The notes beneath the pieces were generated by a model, which saw only the letters and a program-made list of their open reading frames with translations, was not told the DNA's origin and searched no databases. The position numbers and the translations under genes are program-made. From Parabacteroides goldsteinii (GTDB lineage Bacteria; Bacteroidota; Bacteroidia; Bacteroidales; Tannerellaceae): a stretch of 64,000 nucleotides of DNA. Location of the stretch: positions 179,853 to 243,852 of the forward strand of contig NZ_JADNBB010000005.1 of the NCBI RefSeq assembly GCF_015550595.1, in the 5' to 3' direction. Below, piece by piece: positions 8,576-17,360 of this stretch (the first letter of the stretch is position 1; the number at the start of each line of letters is the position of its first letter).

Positions 8576-10270
8576 ATGAATATGAAAAACAGTTTGCATA
8601 AAATATTAATATGGGTCATCGGTTTCGTAATTACCGGGATGATGACTTCTTGTGAAGACATTTTTGACGAATTGTCTGTCAATCCGAATCAGTTGGATGT
8701 AAACTCATTCTATACTACACCGGAAAATTGTAACAAGGGAGTTTTGGGGATCTATGGTTACATATCTACTCCGCGTAACTTGGGTGCTTGTGGCTTCGGG
8801 TTGATGCTGACCCGTAGTGATGAGGGATGTTCAGTAGCCGATTATGGCGTACCCGGTGCTTATAACGAGGAATTTACTCCCTCGTATTATTCTTTGGTAC
8901 AGCCGTTTCAGTTGATGTATACGGCTGCATCGCAGGCGAACCAGATGATAGAAAGTCTAACTGATCTTGAATTTAGTAATAAAGAACAGCATGATGCTTA
9001 TCTGGGTGAAGCTTATTTCCTTCGTGCATTCACGCACTTTTTCTTATTCATTAATTACAGGAACATACCTTTAATCAAAGAATTACCAAAAGCCCCTAAT
9101 GAATATAAACCGCAGGCAACACCGGAAGAGGCCTGGGATTTTATCATAGGTGATCTGATTAAAGCGAAAGACCTGCTTCCGGGTAAGGATTATTGGGATT
9201 TAAAAAACAAAGGCCGTGTTACCAGGGCTTCAGCTTGTGCCCTTTTGGGTAAAGCTTATCTGTATCGTTCGGGGATAGAGCCTAAATACGGTACTTCACA
9301 AACGACTTATTATGATGAGGCGGCAGCAGCATTTGCTGAGATCATCAATGGAAATTGCGGCAATTACCGACTGGTAGACGACTACTCGTGGAATTTCGAC
9401 GTAACTCATGAAAATAACGATGAGTCTATTTTTGAAATACAATTTGTCGGTGTGTTGAATACCGGATTTAATCCTGGTTTTGTGGATAGCGGCCTGTTTA
9501 ATGATATCCGTTGTAAAATGTGTATCATGAATAAAAACAGAAATTCGAATAGTTCTGCACAAGTGATGCATAATTGGTTATATGACAAATTTGTTGCCTC
9601 AAAGACCGTTGATGGAAAGACTGATCCACGGATGTTCGGGTCGTTTGTTTTTAATGATAATGCTCCGGAAATTATTAATCCGGACGGAATGAAAGTGACT
9701 TTCCTGGAAAATAAAAACTGGGAGGCAGAGATGGGATCCAAAGACGGTACATTCGGCGAACAATATGAACTGGCTACCGGATATAAGATGTGTAGCAGAA
9801 AGTGGATGGACTGGACATTGCCTCCGACGGACGATGCCGGAGCCCATTTTTTCAATGGCCGTGCACAAGGTGTCAACTGGAGAATGATTCGTTATTCAGA
9901 TGTCTTGCTGATGTATGCCGAAGCAGTCGTTATGGGAGGTAAAGCTACAGCTAATATAACCCCGTTGGAAGCGATCAATCGTGTACGTGACAGAGCCGGT
10001 GTTCCTTATATTGCAGATGCAAATATGGAAACGATCGAAAATGAACGTGTTCTGGAGCTTACTTACGAAGGATTTCGCTTTTTTGATTTACTTCGTTGGG
10101 GAAAAGTGGTGGAACGTTTCCGTGAGTTGGAAGCTTCCGATCCTTTGTTTAAGAAGTTTAGCAGAGCTCAGTATATGGGTTTCCAGGAAAACAAGAATGA
10201 GTGGATTCCGCTGCCTATCGATGAAGTAGAAGGTAATCCGTATATAATTAAGAATAATCCAGGTTGGTAA
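8576..10270 (+). CDS. SusD/RagB family surface lipoprotein
   Basis: SusD proteins form the lid over the SusC barrel and bind the glycan at the cell surface. The 564-residue protein starts with a lipoprotein signal ending MTSC at Cys26. It contains the family's helical TPR core with typical phrases (AYLGEAYFLRAFTHFFLFINY at about 142-162; NWRMIRYSDVLLMYAEAV at about 435; EAINRVRDRAGVPYI; ERVLELTYEGFRFFDLLRWGK), and an end of the form PLPIDEVEGNPYIIKNNPGW. It is translationally close to susC (7-base gap) and to the following lipoprotein gene (16 bases), so the three are one transcript. Confidence 0.96.
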   Translation: MNMKNSLHKILIWVIGFVITGMMTSCEDIFDELSVNPNQLDVNSFYTTPENCNKGVLGIYGYISTPRNLGACGFGLMLTRSDEGCSVADYGVPGAYNEEFTPSYYSLVQPFQLMYTAASQANQMIESLTDLEFSNKEQHDAYLGEAYFLRAFTHFFLFINYRNIPLIKELPKAPNEYKPQATPEEAWDFIIGDLIKAKDLLPGKDYWDLKNKGRVTRASACALLGKAYLYRSGIEPKYGTSQTTYYDEAAAAFAEIINGNCGNYRLVDDYSWNFDVTHENNDESIFEIQFVGVLNTGFNPGFVDSGLFNDIRCKMCIMNKNRNSNSSAQVMHNWLYDKFVASKTVDGKTDPRMFGSFVFNDNAPEIINPDGMKVTFLENKNWEAEMGSKDGTFGEQYELATGYKMCSRKWMDWTLPPTDDAGAHFFNGRAQGVNWRMIRYSDVLLMYAEAVVMGGKATANITPLEAINRVRDRAGVPYIADANMETIENERVLELTYEGFRFFDLLRWGKVVERFRELEASDPLFKKFSRAQYMGFQENKNEWIPLPIDEVEGNPYIIKNNPGW

Positions 10271-10286
10271 TTAAAATAAAGATAAC

Positions 10287-11966
10287 ATGAAAATAGCTTA
10301 TTATTTGATATGCACTGCTTTTCTTTCGGGTTGTGTCTCTTCGCAAAACAATTGTCCGGTAGAAGGCAATGGCAAAACTTTGCATAATGGAATAGTTCTT
10401 CCGGAGCTTTGGCCTCCGGGTATGGTAGATGATGGCGTTTGCCGTGAAATGCCTTTGCCGTATATTGAAAACAAACCGGCTGTTATCCCGATTAATCTCG
10501 GACGCCAGTTGTTTGTCGATGATTTTCTCATTGCAGAAACAGATATGCAGCGTGTCTCTCACAAAGCAACGTTTTACGAAGGAAATCCGGTACTTGCACC
10601 GGATAAGGAATGGGAATATACATTTGAACGTGCCCCTTATGCAGCTCCTTTCAGCGATGGTATCTGGTATGATGAGACTGACCGGAAATTCAAAATGTGG
10701 TATCTGGCCGGTGCGGGATCTATGCATAAACACCGCCAGAGTTTTTACACCTGTTATGCCGAGTCGCTTGACGGTAAACAGTGGCAGAAGGTTAATATGG
10801 ATGTGAAACCGGGGACTAATATAGTCGATACTTGCGATAGGGATGCTGCTACGGTATGGCTGGATAAAACGTGTCCGGATCCGGAAAAGCGTTTTAAACT
10901 TTTCAATGTGGAGAAGCACCGGGGTGGCTGGAAAGTGATCCTGAAATACTCTACAGATGGTATCCACTGGTCGGAAGGGGTAGCACAATCCGGGCCGGTA
11001 GGCGACCGTACCACGGCTTTCTATAACCCTTTCACTGGGAAATGGGCACTGAGTCTCCGGCAAGGGGCTAAAGCGGACGGACGCTCCAGGGGATATTTGG
11101 AAAATGAAGATCCGGAAATGGCTGTCAGTGTGGCGCATTCGTTGGCGGCGGGTATCAAAGATAAAAATATAGTCTTATGGTTTACTCCGTCGGATAAGGA
11201 ATTGGTACATCCGGAATTTCCGGATGTACGTCCTGCCATCTATAACTTTGATGCTATGCCTTATGAGAGTGTTATGTTGGGATTTTATGCTATGTGGAAA
11301 GGGCCGGAGAATGATGTTTGCGATAAATTAGGTATTCAGAAGAGGAATGAGATTGGAATGGGATACAGCCGCGATGGTTTCCATTTTTATCGTCCTACTT
11401 ATGAACCTATTATGGGTGTTAATGAAACGGACGGGGCATGGAACTGGGGAAATATGCAATCGATTATCGGCGTACCGCTGGTTGTAGGTGATTCCCTGTA
11501 TCTGTATTCCAGCGGAAGAATGAAAAACGATGTCATGTGGGATGGTTTTACTTCCACGGGTATGGCAACTTTACGTCGTGACGGGTTTGTTTCCATGCAA
11601 ACTCCGGGGCAGGGTTTCCTCACTACCGGAAATATTAAATTTGACGGTAAGTACTTTTTTGTCAATGCACAGGTTAAAAACTTGCAGGTAGAGATATTGG
11701 ATGAAAAGGGAAAAGTAATCCCCGGATTTTCCAAGGATGACTGTGATGCATTGAAGGATTTAAATTCGACCAAACAAATGGTTACGTGGAAATCGGGAAA
11801 AGACCTGTCCTCTCTTACTGATAAAGTCGTGAAAATAAAATTCTATGTAACTGATGGTGATCTGTATGCTTTTTGGATTTCTCCCTGGAAAACAGGTGAA
11901 AGCCGAGGGTATACAGGAGGTGGTGGCCCCGGCTTGAATCCGGCCGGAATTGATAAGCCATTATGA
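10287..11966 (+). CDS. lipoprotein with glycosidase-like five-bladed propeller
   Basis: This 559-residue lipoprotein has a signal ending in LSGC at Cys16. The body resembles GH32/GH43-like propeller proteins of Bacteroidota and Planctomycetes: a conserved entry INLGRQLFVDDFLIAETD, an Asp-rich blade DGIWYDETDRKFKMWYLAG, repeated YSTDGIHWSEG and YSRDGFHFYRP blade edges, and MLGFYAMWKGPENDV. It is the only enzyme-like product of the ECF/SusCD locus, so it probably cleaves the glycan bound by SusD. I could not assign a CAZy family or the catalytic acids with confidence; it might also be a binding protein. Confidence 0.7.
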   Translation: MKIAYYLICTAFLSGCVSSQNNCPVEGNGKTLHNGIVLPELWPPGMVDDGVCREMPLPYIENKPAVIPINLGRQLFVDDFLIAETDMQRVSHKATFYEGNPVLAPDKEWEYTFERAPYAAPFSDGIWYDETDRKFKMWYLAGAGSMHKHRQSFYTCYAESLDGKQWQKVNMDVKPGTNIVDTCDRDAATVWLDKTCPDPEKRFKLFNVEKHRGGWKVILKYSTDGIHWSEGVAQSGPVGDRTTAFYNPFTGKWALSLRQGAKADGRSRGYLENEDPEMAVSVAHSLAAGIKDKNIVLWFTPSDKELVHPEFPDVRPAIYNFDAMPYESVMLGFYAMWKGPENDVCDKLGIQKRNEIGMGYSRDGFHFYRPTYEPIMGVNETDGAWNWGNMQSIIGVPLVVGDSLYLYSSGRMKNDVMWDGFTSTGMATLRRDGFVSMQTPGQGFLTTGNIKFDGKYFFVNAQVKNLQVEILDEKGKVIPGFSKDDCDALKDLNSTKQMVTWKSGKDLSSLTDKVVKIKFYVTDGDLYAFWISPWKTGESRGYTGGGGPGLNPAGIDKPL

Positions 11967-11997
11967 TGGGAAGGATGATTTCTATATAGTAAAATAT

Positions 11998-12102
11998 GGT
12001 ATGTAGTATATTTCGTTAATCATATTAAAGGTACGGTAAATATGCTGCATACCATGACGCTTTTGTGTAAAGATAGGCTGTCCGTGATGGATGGCCTTTT
12101 TT
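11998..12102 (+). repeat. degenerate small-RNA cassette, copy B, with long hairpin
   Basis: The terminator hairpin of the cassette family (GGCTGTCCGTGATGGATGGCC region, 12076-12096, then six T) is retained, and so is the short CATATTAAAG motif found upstream in copies A and C. The promoter and the 40-nt conserved RNA body are missing. In their place two 16-base arms at 11998-12013 and 12038-12053 pair with only two wobble positions. It probably serves as terminator of the SusCD locus. Confidence 0.55.
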
Positions 12103-12179
12103 GCGTTCTACCATAATAACTATTGTTCATTATGGTTCTGAAATATGAAATTTAATTTTGAAATATAGAATTGTATTCC

Positions 12180-12187
12180 TACCTTTG
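12180..12187 (+). promoter_or_regulatory. -7 box of the higBA operon
   Basis: TACCTTTG matches the TAnnTTTG consensus and lies 18 bases before the higB start codon, giving a very short leader. Confidence 0.65.
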
Positions 12188-12204
12188 TATAAAAATAAAT
12201 AGCA

Positions 12205-12498
12205 ATGAGGATATTTACGGAACAGGCATTAAAAGAATATGCAGAAAAGTATCCCGACTCAAGAGTCGCTCTTCAAGAATGGACAACGATAGTAAAACAG
12301 AGTAAGTGGACTAACTATGCTGATGTGAAGAAAACATTCAATAGTGTAGACAATGTTGGCAATCAGCATTATGTTTTAAATATCAAAGGTTATAATTATC
12401 GATTGGTAGTTGTTATTAAGTTTACGATCCAGTTCGTTTATATTCGTTTCATCGGTACTCATAAAGAATATGATCAAATTGATTGTTCTAAAATTTAA
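12205..12498 (+). CDS. higB: HigB-type mRNA interferase toxin
   Basis: This 97-residue protein matches the HigB branch of RelE-like toxins, which cut mRNA on the ribosome. Visible features are the N-terminal helix (FTEQALKEYAEKYPDSRVALQEW), a tryptophan-containing loop KQSKWTNYADVKKTFNSVDNVG, the central strand HYVLNIKGYNYRLVVVIKF and the C-terminal IRFIGTHKEYDQIDC, whose His and Tyr residues are typical of the family. Toxin precedes antitoxin, the order characteristic of HigBA. The genes are 5 bases apart. Confidence 0.88.
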   Translation: MRIFTEQALKEYAEKYPDSRVALQEWTTIVKQSKWTNYADVKKTFNSVDNVGNQHYVLNIKGYNYRLVVVIKFTIQFVYIRFIGTHKEYDQIDCSKI

Positions 12499-12503
12499 GG
12501 TGT

Positions 12504-12869
12504 ATGACAAAGATAGAAAATCAGGCTCAATATGAATGGGCAGTTAAAAGGGTAGAGGAACTTCTTCCACTAGTGGATGACAATACTCCACTGAATGATC
12601 CTAATAGCATAGAATTAGAGCTTTTGTCTAATCTTGTGGCTGATTACTCAGAAGAGCATTATGCTTTAGGAGAACCAACTTTGGTGGATGTACTAAAACT
12701 TCGCATGTATGAAATGGGACTTAATCAAAAATCATTATCCAAACTGATAGGAGTAAGTCCTTCCCGGCTCAGTGATTATATCTCTGGTAAATGTGAACCG
12801 ACTTTGAAAGTTGCCAGGGAAATTAATCGGAAACTGAATATTGATGCTAATATAATACTCGGAGTATAA
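12504..12869 (+). CDS. higA: HigA-type antitoxin with XRE helix-turn-helix
   Basis: This 121-residue antitoxin is encoded directly after higB. The N-terminal half (1-60) is acidic and helical. The C-terminal half carries an XRE-type helix-turn-helix at about 65-115 (KLRMYEMGLNQKSLSKLIGVSPSRLSDYISGKCEPTLKVAREINRKLNI). It would neutralise HigB and repress the shared promoter. Its stop codon lies only 10 bases before the 23-nt palindrome array at 12880. Confidence 0.88.
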   Translation: MTKIENQAQYEWAVKRVEELLPLVDDNTPLNDPNSIELELLSNLVADYSEEHYALGEPTLVDVLKLRMYEMGLNQKSLSKLIGVSPSRLSDYISGKCEPTLKVAREINRKLNIDANIILGV

Positions 12870-12879
12870 TCTATACACC

Positions 12880-12987
12880 CTACTCGATAAGTAGACCGAC
12901 AGCTACTTATCGAGTAGGTAGTATGGTTACTTACTAAGTAAGTTGCAGTCTACTTATTAAGTAGATTTTGCCTTACTTAGTAAGTAG
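12880..12987. repeat. array of five 15-bp palindromes at 23-nt period (locus 1)
   Basis: Units begin at 12880, 12903, 12927, 12950 and about 12973: CTACTCGATAAGTAG, CTACTTATCGAGTAG, TTACTTACTAAGTAA, CTACTTATTAAGTAG and TTACTTAGTAAGTAGA. Each is a near-perfect palindrome; unit 1 is the exact reverse complement of unit 2. Spacers of 8-9 bases are unrelated to each other. The same motif and period occur at 60514-60644. Function unknown. Confidence 0.85.
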
Positions 12988-13064
12988 ACTTAGCCCTTGT
13001 TTGGTAGCGGATCTGCGTTTAGATAGAACGACTTTTTTTTATTGAAATATCTTCAAAAATATTT

Positions 13065-13208
13065 TGTTATATCATAAATGTGGGTGGACAAATCTGCGCG
13101 AAAATTCCATGTCAGGTTGGACAGAATACTATCTCGATGCAGGTATATCCTGCAGGCATTTATTTTATCCGTATGGATAATGAAGTGGTAAAAGTCGTCA
13201 AACAGTAA
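13065..13208 (+). pseudogene. remnant of a gene for a type IX secretion C-terminal tail
   Basis: An open frame without a start codon reads YIINVGGQICAKIPCQVGQ, then NTISMQVYPAGIYFIRMDNE and VVKVVKQ before a TAA at 13206. The pattern GGQ...GxNTISM..YPAGIYFIRM...KVVKQ is typical of the Por-secretion (T9SS type A) C-terminal sorting domain of Bacteroidota surface proteins. The rest of the protein is absent. The stretch 12988-13064 before it holds nothing recognisable. Confidence 0.6.
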
Positions 13209-13230
13209 AGACGTATGGTCTAATCATTCC

Positions 13231-13266
13231 AAACATGCTGCAAAAACAATGTTTTGCAGCATGTTT
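13231..13266 (+). terminator. perfect 15-bp hairpin before cassette copy C
   Basis: AAACATGCTGCAAAA at 13231-13245 is the exact reverse complement of TTTTGCAGCATGTTT at 13252-13266, with a six-base loop, followed by TTGTT. It looks like an intrinsic terminator. The second arm could alternatively pair with TTATGCTGTA near 13310, so a switch is conceivable. Confidence 0.6.
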
Positions 13267-13346
13267 TTGTTAAACTATATTAAGTGAATGAGAAAAACAA
13301 GCTAAATGTTATGCTGTATAACATAAAGCCTCTATATTTGCACTGT

Positions 13347-13415
13347 GTTTTTCATGGTATTAGATTTAAGGTTAACAATGAAGATTGGCTGTCCGGGATG
13401 GATAGCCTTTTTTTT
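13347..13415 (+). ncRNA. candidate small RNA, cassette copy C
   Basis: A -7 box TATATTTG at 13333-13340 precedes a predicted start near 13347. The conserved body matches copies A and D exactly through GGCTGTCC. The terminator hairpin is at 13387-13407 with eight T residues. Here the 3' arm reads GGATAGCC, which converts a G-T pair of copy A into a T-A pair: a compensatory change that supports the stem. The RNA ends about 25 bases before the stop of the convergent hybrid kinase gene. Confidence 0.7.
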
Positions 13416-13441
13416 GTCCGTATATGAACTCTTTATATTTC

Positions 13442-16400
13442 CTATAACAGAATTATTCTTGAATTTATAATATCTGATAATTGCTCCTTCAATTTGTTCG
13501 CTTGTACGGGTTTAGCCATATAGCCGTCAAATCCATTTTCCATAACTCGCTGCTCATCTGATGCATAGGCAAAGGCTGTAATGGCTATTATCGGAGCTAG
13601 AGGATCAGTCTTCCGTATTTCTAAAGTCGCATCATATCCATTCATGACAGGCATGTTTAAATCCATAAGTACGATGTCAGGAGATTCGTTTTTAAACATA
13701 TCCACCGCCTCTTTTCCGTTCCATGCATGTAAAAGGTAGTAATCATCCTTAAGTATAGTCTGGAACAATTTATAGTTACTGTCGTTATCCTCTGCTATAA
13801 GGATTGTAAGATGTTTTGTTTTAGATTTGATCTGTTTTTGCTTTTCTTCTATTTTTATCATTTCTTGAGCCGGTACGTAAGGCAGCTCAAACCAGAAGAT
13901 CGAGCCTCTGCCTTCCTCGCTTTCAACACCTATTTGCCCGTTCATATTCTCAACGAGCATGCGGCAAATGGAAAGTCCCAATCCTGTTCCCTGGGCGAAA
14001 TGGTTCAACTTGACAAATCGTTCGAAGATGTCATTCTTTTTTTCTGCCGGAATACCTATTCCTGTGTCTTTGATAAAGAAATACAACCTTTTACCTCTGA
14101 TTTCATAACCGAAACGGATAGAACCTTCGGTGGTAAACTTGATTGCATTGTTTACCATATTAATGACTAACTGGGATATTCTGTTTTTTTCTGCGTGGAT
14201 ATGGCATTGAGGACTTCCTGCTTTGAATATCAACTGCACTTTTTCGCTTTGTAGTTTCAGTCTTAAGCTGTTCTCTAATTCCTGCATCAACTGGTTTAGT
14301 TCGAAATCGCTGTAATTGAATTCCATGGTACCTGCTTCTATCTTCGATAAATCAAGTATATCTCCGATGAGTTGCAGCAATAGTGTATTATTATTCTCGA
14401 TAATACTTATGTATTCTTCCTGCTCGGAAGGCTCTTGTATCGAAGGTAGTAATGTGGAGAAACCTACGATTGCATTTAATGGAGTACGGATTTCATGGCT
14501 CATATTAGCTAAGAAAGCAGATTTCAACCTGTTGGATTCTTCGGCCTTATTTTTAGCATCGAGCAGGCTGTTTTCCATTTTTTTACGTTGGGTGATTACC
14601 AGAGATGATCCGACTAATGTAATAGGGACTCCATTTTCATCACGGGTATCTACTGCAGCCTGGGCCTCGATCCAATCTACTTGAATGCCCTGGTCGGTAT
14701 GGCTGACTACGCGGTATTCCTCTTTTACTTTCAAGCATTTGCCTTCTATCAGTTCGGTATAAGCTTGTTGTACTCGCTGGCGATCTTCCTTATATATCTT
14801 TCCGAAATATTGCGATTCGGGGACAGACAATAGCTTTTCACTCAGGCTATCATCCGTAACGTCGAGTTCGACCTGGCGGTTTACGTCACACAAAATGGTG
14901 TGTTCACGCAGATCCCACTTCCAGGGAACGATATTGGCGATGTCGAGTGCCATCGCAAGTTTATGGTTAATCGAATCCAGTTTCACTTGGGTGTGATGAA
15001 GATCTGTACAATCGACACCAAAGATATCCACGAAGTCAGACTGGAGTGAGAAAGTCAGCATGATGTTGAAATAGGCAGAAGACTGTTTCAGGTAATAAGT
15101 GAAACTGATTGTTTTTTTCTCCATTTCCATGAACTGGAAATAACGGATGAACATCGTCAATGCATCATCCGGGAGATCACTCATTTTTTTGCCGACAATA
15201 TCTCTGTCCAGGTGCATCGCATTCAAATACCGGTTGTTTACCTTATGAATGATTGCATCGATCACTTCGCCAGCCTGATTACGTATCAGTTGAACCTTGC
15301 AATATAGTACCGGCATATTCTCGAAAAGATTGCTTAATTCCGCATTTGCTTCAATCTCTTTTTGCTGTGCTATCCGCAACGCTTTAAGTGATTTTATGCG
15401 ATTGAATTGATACAATGTAAAAAATATTAATATGATGAATAAGACACCGAGTGCTATCAGGTGGTATTTGTACTTTTCCAAAGCCGTTTTAGGAAGGTTT
15501 AGAAAAACAGTACCTGCGGGGCATAAATTCGTATTGATTCCTTTTTGCAGAAGTGTCGGATAATCAAATACAGGTTGTCCTTCTGGAATGTAAAAAGGAA
15601 TATCCCTGGGGGCTTTGCCTGCGAGAACGGCGTCCAATGTCGTTTTTAACTGTTTATCGAATGTTTGCTGTTGATAGAAATAACCGCCGAGCATCCTGCT
15701 GTTTAGCATGACTGCATCCCCTAAGGCGAAGATCGGAATGGTTGCATTGGAAATAACCTGGAATGTATTAGCCATTAACAGATCTCCTCCGGCAAAGGTT
15801 TGGCGAGTGAACCAGGATGAAAAAAGTACCCCGGTTGTGTTTCTGTCTGTTGTATTTAATTTAAATAATAAAGAGTCTGTTGTCATTTCCGCCGCAGAGA
15901 GAAAATCGTATTTTAAATCCGGATATGACTTTTTTAGTAAAATGCGTAAATCGTGGTCTAATTGCTGATTGATGTAACGGCCGTCTCCGATAAATGTTAA
16001 TGTTTCCATGCCGGGGATTATATTTTGCATCAGTTCGATGTTTTCAGGCAGGTAATTTTTAGTTTGCAACAAGGTGAGGTTATAGCTTTCCGTCAATTGC
16101 TCCAATGGAACTTGCTCGGTAATTTCTGCCGGATATTTTTTTATATAGTTTGTAGTAGGACTTAAGTAGGGTAACTCGGCACATAAGATCAAAGGTATGT
16201 CATCACCCCAATGCTTTTTGAAATCGTCACACATCATGAAGGAACTGTTTCCTAATAACAGGATGGCTTTAGGTGCATGTGTGTATCTGGGAAAAAAAGA
16301 CTCTTTAAACTTGTTCAGTTTGGCGGAATCATCGATCATTAACATATTCATGTTCTCAACGTAGAAATCAAGATGCGAATTTGCCGCTATTTCCTGCTGT

Positions 16401-16573
16401 ATAGGGCTAATGAGAGCATTACTCCAGGTTGCATCGGAGGTATAACTGTTTAGAACCAATAAATAATCTTTATTGGAAACAGCCGAATTGTTAGCTACTG
16501 AATTCATGACACAGGCAAGTTGCAGGCCTGTAAGAATTATTAAAATAATGTTGAGGTGTATATTATATTTCAT
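13442..16573 (-). CDS. hybrid sensor histidine kinase/response regulator with ABC-substrate-binding-like sensor
   Basis: This is a 1043-residue membrane sensor. A signal segment (1-24) is followed by a periplasmic region at about 36-360 resembling ABC-type substrate-binding sensors (DYLLVLNSYTSDATWSN, LLLGNSSFM, IPIFALGDAVML). Then come a membrane helix at about 370-389, two PAS-like regions (about 410-525 and 540-665), a HisKA domain with His693 in SHEIRTPLNAIVGF, a HATPase domain (DTGIGIP, GTGLGLSI), and a receiver domain with Asp971 in VLMDLNMPVMNG. No DNA-binding output domain is attached, so it must signal by phosphorelay or through another regulator. The ATG at 16573 is chosen since the -7 box TATATTTG at 16612-16605 precedes it. 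Confidence 0.9.
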   Translation of the reverse strand: MKYNIHLNIILIILTGLQLACVMNSVANNSAVSNKDYLLVLNSYTSDATWSNALISPIQQEIAANSHLDFYVENMNMLMIDDSAKLNKFKESFFPRYTHAPKAILLLGNSSFMMCDDFKKHWGDDIPLILCAELPYLSPTTNYIKKYPAEITEQVPLEQLTESYNLTLLQTKNYLPENIELMQNIIPGMETLTFIGDGRYINQQLDHDLRILLKKSYPDLKYDFLSAAEMTTDSLLFKLNTTDRNTTGVLFSSWFTRQTFAGGDLLMANTFQVISNATIPIFALGDAVMLNSRMLGGYFYQQQTFDKQLKTTLDAVLAGKAPRDIPFYIPEGQPVFDYPTLLQKGINTNLCPAGTVFLNLPKTALEKYKYHLIALGVLFIILIFFTLYQFNRIKSLKALRIAQQKEIEANAELSNLFENMPVLYCKVQLIRNQAGEVIDAIIHKVNNRYLNAMHLDRDIVGKKMSDLPDDALTMFIRYFQFMEMEKKTISFTYYLKQSSAYFNIMLTFSLQSDFVDIFGVDCTDLHHTQVKLDSINHKLAMALDIANIVPWKWDLREHTILCDVNRQVELDVTDDSLSEKLLSVPESQYFGKIYKEDRQRVQQAYTELIEGKCLKVKEEYRVVSHTDQGIQVDWIEAQAAVDTRDENGVPITLVGSSLVITQRKKMENSLLDAKNKAEESNRLKSAFLANMSHEIRTPLNAIVGFSTLLPSIQEPSEQEEYISIIENNNTLLLQLIGDILDLSKIEAGTMEFNYSDFELNQLMQELENSLRLKLQSEKVQLIFKAGSPQCHIHAEKNRISQLVINMVNNAIKFTTEGSIRFGYEIRGKRLYFFIKDTGIGIPAEKKNDIFERFVKLNHFAQGTGLGLSICRMLVENMNGQIGVESEEGRGSIFWFELPYVPAQEMIKIEEKQKQIKSKTKHLTILIAEDNDSNYKLFQTILKDDYYLLHAWNGKEAVDMFKNESPDIVLMDLNMPVMNGYDATLEIRKTDPLAPIIAITAFAYASDEQRVMENGFDGYMAKPVQANKLKEQLSDIINSRIILL

Positions 16574-16604
16574 AATAATACAATATGAAATTTTAAAAAT
16601 TGAG

Positions 16605-16612
16605 CAAATATA
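16605..16612 (-). promoter_or_regulatory. -7 box of the hybrid kinase gene
   Basis: TATATTTG on the minus strand lies 32 bases before the start codon at 16573 and decides that start over an open extension reaching 16771. Confidence 0.6.
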
Positions 16613-16811
16613 GTGTTTTTTCTGATTTCTATGATATCCGCTGATTTTTATTGCTTCTTTTAATGAAAAAACATATATGTGTCTGTGTGCTGTTAAAATT
16701 TGTTGATATAATTTTTTGTTAATCGTTGTTGTGGCGTATAGTCGTTCAAACATACTGTTAAAAGTAGGCATTAAGGATCGCGGTACCTACTTTTGGCACA
16801 TTGTAAAATCT

Positions 16812-17168
16812 TTAAAAGGCTTCGGCGAAGTTGAACACAAATCCACCTGTATCTTTCCCAAAACCATAGTCAACACGCGCGTTTACGTTATGCTTAAACT
16901 CTATTCGTAATTTTATGTCGGATAAACTCGCATAGTTTAGATTAAAGGCGCCCCCGATATGGAAATGCTTGCTTATTTTATAAACATAATCTGATTTGTT
17001 TCCTGTTTTTCTTTCAAAGGTACGGTCTATATTACCATATATAAAGCTGTTCCAGTATTTTTTCAGGACGCCGTCTTTTTTCTCTATACGAATGCTATCT
17101 TGTTGTGAATAAAGATTCGTGGCAATAGGAACGGAGAAAATAAAAAGAAATAAAAACTTAAGTTTCAT
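16812..17168 (-). pseudogene. internally deleted outer-membrane (Omp85/surface-antigen-like) protein
   Basis: The 118-codon frame begins with a clear signal peptide (MKLKFLFLFIFSVPIATNLYS), then IEKKDGVLKKYWNSFIYGNIDRTFERK, resembling the start of Bacteroidota surface-antigen barrels. It ends with LRIEFKHNVNARVDYGFGKD and TGGFVFNFAEAF, resembling the last two strands of the same family. The several hundred residues expected between are missing, so this looks like an in-frame internal deletion. The product may still be secreted but cannot form a barrel. It could instead be an unrelated small secreted protein. Confidence 0.55.
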
Positions 17169-17194
17169 CTTTTGTATGTTTGGACGTTAGGGTT

Positions 17195-17260
17195 TTATTT
17201 CCGGAAACAATAGGCCAAACCCAGACTGAATGTTTGTGGGTGCAATGCCGCAGAACTAAA
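17195..17260 (-). pseudogene. C-terminal remnant of an outer-membrane barrel gene
   Basis: On the minus strand a 21-codon stretch after a TAA reads FSSAAL then HPQTFSLGLAYCFRK and a stop. This is typical of the last beta strand of an outer-membrane protein. It lies just upstream of the deleted surface-antigen gene and next to small-RNA copy D, suggesting the rest of an operon was lost here. Confidence 0.4.
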
Positions 17261-17360
17261 TTATGTTTTAGAACAGTTTTTTGTTAAACGTTATTAAATG
17301 AATAAGAAACACAATTAATAAGTTGTGTTATATAACATAAATGCACTATGTTTGCACTGT

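Noticed and set aside
12880..12987. CRISPR-like array
   Set aside because: Period is regular, but repeats are only about 15 bases, imperfectly conserved and palindromic, spacers are 8 bases, and no cas gene is near. The same holds for 60514-60644.
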